64,000 nt of DNA, taken from NCBI GenBank assembly GCA_965207755.1, contig OZ242297.1, forward strand, positions 806,001 through 870,000, read 5' to 3'. The position numbers and the translations under genes are program-made. The DNA is from Aldehydirespirator sp028819505 (lineage in GTDB: Bacteria > Actinomycetota > Acidimicrobiia > Acidimicrobiales > Aldehydirespiratoraceae). Positions 58,705 through 64,000 of the stretch are shown piece by piece (within the stretch, counting starts at the first letter, position 1; each line of letters opens with the position of its first letter). The notes under the pieces are model-generated. The model saw only the letters and a list, made by a program, of their open reading frames with translations. It did not search any database and was not told the DNA's origin.

Positions 58705-59903
58705 CCGTCTCCGCCGTCGCTCCGCCACCGCGCCGCGCCGTCGCCGCGGCCGAGGACTTCGAGATGATCCGCACCGAGGTGCGGCGCCTGTGCGACAGGT
58801 ACGGCAACGCCTACTGGCGCGGGCTCGAGCCTGATCGCTACCCGGAGGAGTTCGTCGCCGAGCTGACCGAGCAGGGCTGGCTCGGCGCGCTGATCCCCGA
58901 GGAGTACGGGGGCGGCGGGCTCAGCCTGGCGGGGGCGTCGGTCATCCTGGAGGAGATCTCAGCCAGTGGCGGCAACCCCAGCGCCTGCCACGCCCAGATG
59001 TACGTGATGGGAACCCTGCTGCGCCACGGATCGGCGGCCCAGAAGCAGCGCTACCTGCCCCGGATCGCCGCCGGGCGGCTGCGCCTCCAGGCGTTCGGCG
59101 TGACCGAGCCGGCCGCCGGATCCGAGACCACCGCCATCCGCACCCGCGCCGAGCGGGAAGGCGACAGGTGGCGCATCAACGGCCAGAAGATCTGGACCTC
59201 GCGGGCGCTGCACTCGGATCTGATGATCCTGCTGGCCCGCACCTCGGTGCCCGGCCAGTCCGGCGACCGCACGTCGGGGCTGTCGGTGTTCATCCTCGAG
59301 CTTCGGGGCTCCGACGGGGAGCTGGTGCCCGGACTGACCATCAACCCCATCCCCACGATGATGAACCACAACACCACCGAGGTGTTCTTCGACGACGTTG
59401 TGATCGACGGCGACGCCCTGGTCGGCACCGAGGGGACGGGGTTCTCCCACATCCTCGACGGCATGAACGCCGAGCGGATCCTGATCGCGGCCGAGTGCAT
59501 CGGCGACGGCCGGTTCTTCCTCGACCGGGCCAGCGAGTACGCCTGCCAGCGCGAGGTCTTCGGACGCCCCATCGGGAAGAACCAGGGAGTGCAGTTCCCG
59601 CTGGCCAGGGCGTACGCCAACCTCCAGGCCGCCGACCTGATGCGCTGGAAGGCCGCCGACCTCTTCGACCGGGGCGAGCCGTGCGGCGCGGAGGCCAACA
59701 TGGCGAAGATGCTGGCCTCGGAGGCCTCCTGGGAGGCGGGCAACGCCGCGCTGAACACCCACGGCGGGTTCGGGTTCGCGGTGGAGTACGACATCGAGCG
59801 CAAGCTGCGGGAGACTCGCCTGTACCAGGTGGCCCCGGTCAACAACAACCTCGTGCTCGCCTTCATCGCCCAGAAGTGCCTGGGCCTGCCCAAGAGCTAC
59901 TAG
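58701..59903 (+). CDS. Acyl-CoA dehydrogenase family protein
   Basis: The 400-residue flavoprotein has FGVTEPAAGSETTAIRTRAE, INGQKIWTSRALHSDLMILLAR, TTEVFFDDVVIDGDALVG, YACQREVFGRPIGKNQGVQFPLA and NTHGGFGFAVEYDIERKLRE. It should oxidise an acyl-CoA at the alpha-beta bond with FAD. The GTG 58701 overlaps the GntR stop (GTGA). It is followed after 13 bp by an alcohol dehydrogenase. Confidence 0.92.
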   Translation: MTVSAVAPPPRRAVAAAEDFEMIRTEVRRLCDRYGNAYWRGLEPDRYPEEFVAELTEQGWLGALIPEEYGGGGLSLAGASVILEEISASGGNPSACHAQMYVMGTLLRHGSAAQKQRYLPRIAAGRLRLQAFGVTEPAAGSETTAIRTRAEREGDRWRINGQKIWTSRALHSDLMILLARTSVPGQSGDRTSGLSVFILELRGSDGELVPGLTINPIPTMMNHNTTEVFFDDVVIDGDALVGTEGTGFSHILDGMNAERILIAAECIGDGRFFLDRASEYACQREVFGRPIGKNQGVQFPLARAYANLQAADLMRWKAADLFDRGEPCGAEANMAKMLASEASWEAGNAALNTHGGFGFAVEYDIERKLRETRLYQVAPVNNNLVLAFIAQKCLGLPKSY

Positions 59904-59916
59904 CCGGACCGGTGCG

Positions 59917-60879
59917 ATGAGAGCCGTCGTCTTGGAGGAGTTCAACACCGGCCTCCGCTTCGTCGGCGACCACCCCGAGCCCGATCCGGCCGCCGAGGTC
60001 ATCGAGGTCACCGCGTGCGGCGTCTGCCACTCCGACCTGCATGTTGTCGAGGGAGTGATTCCCAGCCCGCTGCCGCTGGTCCTCGGCCACGAGGTGACCG
60101 GCCTGCATCCGCGGCTGGGCCCGGTCATGGTCTACGCGCCGTGGGGATGCCGGTCCTGCGAGCTCTGCGATGAGGGCGTGGAGATGGTCTGCGTCGACGC
60201 CCGGGAGGCGGGCATCTTCTCCGACGGCGGCTACGCCGAGAAGATGCGGGTTCCCGACACCGCCTACCTGGCGCCTCTCGGCGAACTCGATCCCGTCGTC
60301 AGCGCACCCCTGGCCTGCGGTGGTCTCACCGCCTACCGGGCCGTGACGCAAGGTCTCGACACGCTGCGCCGACCGGGCCGCCGGCGCCGGGCGCTGGTGA
60401 TCGGAGCGGGAGGCCTCGGCCAGTACGCCCTCCGCTACCTGCGGCTGCTCAGCGACGCCGAGGTGGGGGCCTTGGACCTCTCCGAGGCCAAGCAGGCCAC
60501 CGCGCTCGAGCGCGGCGCCCACAGCGCCTACGGACCCGGCGACGAGTTGCCCCGTTTCGACTTCGTCGTCGACTTCATCGGCAGCGAGGCCACGCTGGCG
60601 GCCGCGGCGGCCGCAGTGGCCCGGCTCGGGCTGGTGGCGGTCGTGGGGCTCTACGGGGGCCGGATCCCGTTCGGCTTCGGGGCGGTGCCCCACGAGGCCC
60701 GGTTCATGACCAGCGTCTGGGGCAGCCGGGCGCAGCTCGACGAGCTGCTCGGTCTGGCCGGGCGGGAGCCCTCGGTGCTCAACCCGGTGGAGACGCTGCC
60801 CCTCGAAGACGCGCAGACCGCCCACGACCGGCTGCGAGCCGGCCAGGTCGAGTCGCGCATCGTGCTGGCCGTCTCCTGA
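59917..60879 (+). CDS. Zinc-dependent alcohol dehydrogenase (MDR superfamily)
   Basis: The 320-residue protein has CGVCHSDLHVVEG (catalytic zinc Cys and His), VLGHEVTGL, structural zinc cysteines in CRSCELCDEGVEMVC, and nucleotide-binding LVIGAGGLGQYALRYLRLL. ATG 59917 is the start. It acts on an alcohol or aldehyde, and with the acyl-CoA dehydrogenase would be part of a short catabolic path. A glutamine-synthetase-like gene begins 40 bp on. Confidence 0.9.
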   Translation: MRAVVLEEFNTGLRFVGDHPEPDPAAEVIEVTACGVCHSDLHVVEGVIPSPLPLVLGHEVTGLHPRLGPVMVYAPWGCRSCELCDEGVEMVCVDAREAGIFSDGGYAEKMRVPDTAYLAPLGELDPVVSAPLACGGLTAYRAVTQGLDTLRRPGRRRRALVIGAGGLGQYALRYLRLLSDAEVGALDLSEAKQATALERGAHSAYGPGDELPRFDFVVDFIGSEATLAAAAAAVARLGLVAVVGLYGGRIPFGFGAVPHEARFMTSVWGSRAQLDELLGLAGREPSVLNPVETLPLEDAQTAHDRLRAGQVESRIVLAVS

Positions 60880-60919
60880 TGCCCGTCCACCCGAACGTCA
60901 ACAACCACAAGGAGCATCG

Positions 60920-62263
60920 ATGACCGACACCCGAGCAGCAGCCAGATTCAAGGAGGAGTGCCAGACAGCTGGCGTGCACACCGTGGAGGTGGCCATCCCC
61001 GACACCCAGGGGCACCTGCGGGGCAAGCGGGTGCCCGTCGAGCGGTTCTTCAGCACCGTGGCGACCGCGGGGCTGGCCATCGCCGACGCCATCTTCATCA
61101 TGGACGCGCAGGACGACCTGACCGACAACCCCTTCATCAACATGGACACCGGCTATCTCGACTGCAAGCTGATGCCCGACCTGTCCACCGGGCGGACCTT
61201 CACCCACCAGCCCGGCTACGCCATCGTCTTCACCGACGTCTTCGACGAGCACGGCCGGCCGCACGAGCTGTCCCCCCGGCGCGTGCTGGCCCAGCAGATC
61301 GAGCGCTGCCGCGGCCTCGGGTACGAGCCGGTAGCGGCCACCGAGCTCGAGTTCTACCTGTGCGAGGAGGACTGGCGCCCGGTCCAGGACCACATCAAGT
61401 ACTCGTCGCTCACCGACGCGGTCGCCCTCGAGGACTGCATCTCCGACATGCGGGCCGGGCTGCTCGGCGCGGGGCTCGAGGTGGAGTCCTCCAACGCCGA
61501 GTACGGGCCGGGGCTGATAGAAGTCAACATCTCCTACGCCGACGCCATGACCGCCGCCGACGCCACGGTGCTCTTCAAGAGCATCGTCAAGCAGGTGGCG
61601 GTGCGCCACGGGCTGAGGGCCACGTTCATGCCCAAGCCGTGGGCGGAGGAGTCGGGCTCGGGGATGCACGTCCACACCAGCCTCAACGTCGACGGAGCCA
61701 ACGCCTTCGCCGACTCCGACGGCGCCCCCAACGAGTTGATGTCGAAGTGGCTGGGAGGCCTGCTGGAGCACGCCCAGAGCATGAGCCTGCTCGGAGCGCC
61801 CACCGACAACGGGGCCAAGCGGGTGAGGCCCTACACCTTCGCCCCGACCCACGTGCACTGGGGCGGGGACAACCGCACGGTGATGGCCCGCTGCATCACC
61901 GAGGCCGGCTCGTCGGGCAACCGGGTGGAGTTCCGGGCCGCGGGCGCCGACGCCACCGCCCACCTGATGATCGCCGGGGTGCTGGCCGCGGGCTGCGACG
62001 GGCTGGAGCGGGGCCTCCCAGTCCCGCCGATGAGCGAGGGCGACATGTACACCAATCCCGGCGACTGCGCCCCGCTGCCCGCGACGCTGGCCGACGCCAT
62101 CGCGGCCTACCGCGGCTCCCCGCTGGCGGACATGCTCGGAACGGACTTCTCGACCAACTACCTGTGCACCGCCGAGCACGAGCTCGCCCTGGCCGCCGAT
62201 AACTCTCCCGACCCGGAAGTCGTCAACGACTGGGAGCGAGCCCGCTTCCTGGCGCACTGCTAG
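60920..62263 (+). CDS. Glutamine synthetase family ligase (gamma-glutamyl-amine type candidate)
   Basis: The 447-residue protein has the GS fold: TELEFYLCEEDW, SNAEYGPGLIEVNISYADAM, ATFMPKPWAEESGSGMHVHTSL and NRVEFRAAGADATAHLM. An ATG with AAGGAG before it starts the gene. Its neighbourhood (aminotransferase, alcohol dehydrogenase, transporter) favours a PuuA/GlnA3-like gamma-glutamylation of an amine rather than ammonia assimilation; this is inference. Confidence 0.88.
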   Translation: MTDTRAAARFKEECQTAGVHTVEVAIPDTQGHLRGKRVPVERFFSTVATAGLAIADAIFIMDAQDDLTDNPFINMDTGYLDCKLMPDLSTGRTFTHQPGYAIVFTDVFDEHGRPHELSPRRVLAQQIERCRGLGYEPVAATELEFYLCEEDWRPVQDHIKYSSLTDAVALEDCISDMRAGLLGAGLEVESSNAEYGPGLIEVNISYADAMTAADATVLFKSIVKQVAVRHGLRATFMPKPWAEESGSGMHVHTSLNVDGANAFADSDGAPNELMSKWLGGLLEHAQSMSLLGAPTDNGAKRVRPYTFAPTHVHWGGDNRTVMARCITEAGSSGNRVEFRAAGADATAHLMIAGVLAAGCDGLERGLPVPPMSEGDMYTNPGDCAPLPATLADAIAAYRGSPLADMLGTDFSTNYLCTAEHELALAADNSPDPEVVNDWERARFLAHC

Positions 62264-62268
62264 CCCCC

Positions 62269-63531
62269 ATGAGCCCGTCAGCCGCCTCCGCACCGACCCT
62301 GGCCCCCGAGATCGCGGACCCGCGGCTCTACCTCGACGGCATCCCCCACGAGCGGTTCGCCGAGATCCGGGCTGTGCCGGGGCTGGCCTGGCATCCCTAC
62401 GAGGACGACGGGTTCTGGGCGGTGACCCGCCACGCCGACGTCAGGGCGGTGTCGCGCAACCCGAAGGCGTTCTCGTCGGCCATCGGCCACACCAACCTGT
62501 GGGACCTGGAGGCCGACGCCCTGGAGGCCCGCCGCTCGCTGATCGACACCGACGCCCCCGACCACACCCGCCTGCGGCGCATGGTGGCTGGGGCGTTCAC
62601 CCCCAAGAACATCCGCCGCTGGGAGGACACGGTGCGCGAGATCACCGTCGAGCTGCTCGACGAGTTCCTGAGCCAGGGGGGCGGCGACTGGGTCGACATG
62701 GTGGCCGCCCCGCTGCCCATCCGGGTGATCCTGTCCATGCTGGGGGTGCCCGTCGCCGACGCCGACTACCTCGTCGAGCTGTCGAACTACCTGGTGGAGG
62801 GCACCAGCGACACCCAGTCGCTGCCGCCCGACGCCTTCGGCAACACCACCGAGCTGCGCCTGCTGCCGTTCAACAGCCCGGCCAGCCACGCCCTGTTCAC
62901 CTACGGCGACGAGATGCGTGCCAAACGGCGGGCCGAGCCCTGCGACGACCTCGTCACCCACCTGGTCAAGGCTGAAGCCGACGGCGGGCGGATCTCCCGC
63001 CACGAGTACCGCCACCTGTTCCACCTGCTGGTCTTCGCCGGCAACGAGACCACCCGCACAGCCATCAGCCACGGCGCCATGGCCCTGGCCGCCAACGGCG
63101 ACCAGTGGCAGCGCGTGCTGGACGACCCCGGACTGGTCGAGCCGGCCACCGAGGAGATCATCCGCTGGGCCACTCCGGTGCTGCACATGCGCAGGACGGC
63201 CGCCGCCGACTGCGAGCTGGCCGGCACGCCCATCGCAGCCGGCGACAAGGTGGTCATGTGGTACGCCTCGGCCAACCGCGACGAGGCCGCCTACGCCGAT
63301 CCGTTCCGCTTCGACGCCGGCCGAGGCGGCAACGAGCACTTCGCGTTCGGCGGCGGCGGGCCGCACCTGTGCCTGGGCGCGTTCCTGGCCCGGCTCGAGG
63401 TGTCGGTGCTGCTTCAGGAGATGGCCGCGAGGCGGATGTTCCTGGAGCAGCGCGGCGAGCCTGTGAGGATGGCATCGAACTTCGTCCACGGCGTGCTGTC
63501 CGTGGACATGGCTCCAGAGGCCGAGCGGTGA
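62269..63531 (+). CDS. Cytochrome P450
   Basis: The 420-residue P450 has helix I motif LVFAGNETTRTAISHG, ExxR in TEEIIRWATPV, and the heme-binding FGGGGPHLCLGAFLARLE with Cys about 368. Start ATG 62269, 6 bp after the GS-like stop. It should hydroxylate a substrate of the pathway, with a redox partner encoded elsewhere. A dispersed repeat follows. Confidence 0.95.
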   Translation: MSPSAASAPTLAPEIADPRLYLDGIPHERFAEIRAVPGLAWHPYEDDGFWAVTRHADVRAVSRNPKAFSSAIGHTNLWDLEADALEARRSLIDTDAPDHTRLRRMVAGAFTPKNIRRWEDTVREITVELLDEFLSQGGGDWVDMVAAPLPIRVILSMLGVPVADADYLVELSNYLVEGTSDTQSLPPDAFGNTTELRLLPFNSPASHALFTYGDEMRAKRRAEPCDDLVTHLVKAEADGGRISRHEYRHLFHLLVFAGNETTRTAISHGAMALAANGDQWQRVLDDPGLVEPATEEIIRWATPVLHMRRTAAADCELAGTPIAAGDKVVMWYASANRDEAAYADPFRFDAGRGGNEHFAFGGGGPHLCLGAFLARLEVSVLLQEMAARRMFLEQRGEPVRMASNFVHGVLSVDMAPEAER

Positions 63532-63565
63532 GGCGACAGCTCGTGAGGAACTCGGCGAGGCGCCC

Positions 63566-63614
63566 AGCGAGGCCGTGGCCCGAGCGGCCCGTGAGCGCAG
63601 CGAACGAGAGCGGG
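63566..63614 (-). repeat. Dispersed 49-50 bp repeat, copy 3 of 3 (inverted)
   Basis: Reverse complement of the element at 8398-8447 and 15480-15528, between the P450 and the aminotransferase. Confidence 0.8.
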
Positions 63615-63676
63615 AAACGCGACGCTGCACCGCGATGCAGCATCAGCCGTCGCGCATGCACTCGAGGAGGTGCGCC

Positions 63677-64000
63677 ATGAACTCATTGCCCAACACTGAG
63701 CGCCTGGCGGCCGAGCGGGCCCGCTGGGTGGCCGCCGGGACCGCGGGCCGGCCCTTCTTCGTGGCCAGCGCCTCGGGGGCCCGCGTCACCGACGTGGACG
63801 GCCGCGAGTTCATCGACTTCGTGTCGGGCATCGGCACCGTCAACCACGGCCACCGCGACCCCGAGATCGTGGCCGCCATCCGCTCGCAGCTCGACGCCTA
63901 CCTGCACCAGTGCTTCTCCCTGTCGGCCTACGAGCCCTACGTCGAGGTGTGCCGGCTGCTGTGCGAGTGCCATCCCGGCGACTTCGCCAAGAAGGCCCTG
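63677..64000 (+). CDS. Class III aminotransferase (4-aminobutyrate aminotransferase-like), 5' part
   Basis: The visible 108 residues hold the N-terminal part: VDGREFIDFVSGIGTVNHGHRDPEIVAAI is the usual class III start. It is cut by the window end, so the PLP-binding Lys is not visible. ATG 63677 follows GAGGAGG. The gene continues the catabolic row, where amino transfer from an amine or omega-amino acid would fit. Confidence 0.88.
   Translation, partial: MNSLPNTERLAAERARWVAAGTAGRPFFVASASGARVTDVDGREFIDFVSGIGTVNHGHRDPEIVAAIRSQLDAYLHQCFSLSAYEPYVEVCRLLCECHPGDFAKKAL

Overview
The window is a high-GC, gene-dense chromosomal segment with short intergenic gaps, many 4-bp GTGA/ATGA stop-start overlaps, and GTG/TTG starts. 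F420 biosynthesis (CofC), two LLM-class flavin oxidoreductases and a PAC2 protein point to an actinomycete. An Acidimicrobiia-like lineage is my best guess, but it rests on protein flavour only. I see no rRNA or tRNA gene, no CRISPR array, no complete transposon and no replication origin.

Layout. 1-18.2 kb holds mostly housekeeping and catabolic genes: a cupin dioxygenase-like gene with an in-frame TGA, PAC2, LeuA, two LLM oxidoreductases, an ECHDC3-like crotonase, a VanY-type peptidase, a methyltransferase, an inositol-phosphatase-family protein, a DAG-kinase-family protein, a P-type ATPase, a PIG-L deacetylase, CofC, GpsA and a glycosidase-fold-like protein. 18.4-44.8 kb is an unusual nitrogen/cobalt block. 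It contains CbtAB cobalt uptake, five members of the Nit1C family set (MSMEG_0565-type glycosyltransferase, sll0787-type AIR synthase-like, MSMEG_0568-type radical SAM, MSMEG_0567-type GNAT, MSMEG_0572/Sll0783 protein), a cobalt-type nitrile hydratase with a His-rich accessory protein in place of the expected nitrilase, and all three families of the oxamate carbamoyltransferase complex (AllF, AllG, AllH) with a carbamate kinase. Interleaved with these are a ComA phosphosulfolactate synthase and two aspartase/fumarase-superfamily lyases. A 330-bp direct repeat flanks about 4.9 kb in the middle of this block. Inside it is a lower-GC three-gene set: a secreted metalloprotease, a membrane-anchored protein and a lipoprotein.

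44.8-53.2 kb is a mixed region: RnhB, an HTH-MT-A70 adenine methylase, HTH proteins, ThrH, a DUF4143-type ATPase, and decayed fragments of FetB, an RNA ligase and an AAA ATPase. 53.2-64 kb is a catabolic run in one direction: a Liv-type ABC importer (LivK, a vestigial LivF, LivH, and LivM fused to LivG), a FadR-type regulator, acyl-CoA dehydrogenase, zinc alcohol dehydrogenase, a glutamine-synthetase-like ligase, a P450 and a class III aminotransferase cut by the window end. It reads as amine or amino-acid-derivative uptake and breakdown.

Two features cut across the map. Many gene 3' ends are followed by, or run into, locus-specific tandem repeats, most with a unit of about 70-75 bp. Several intergenic hairpins share a two-stem architecture with an internal loop, and some recur at distant sites. 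Several genes also start 6-8 nt after a TACGGT-like -10 box, as expected for leaderless transcripts.
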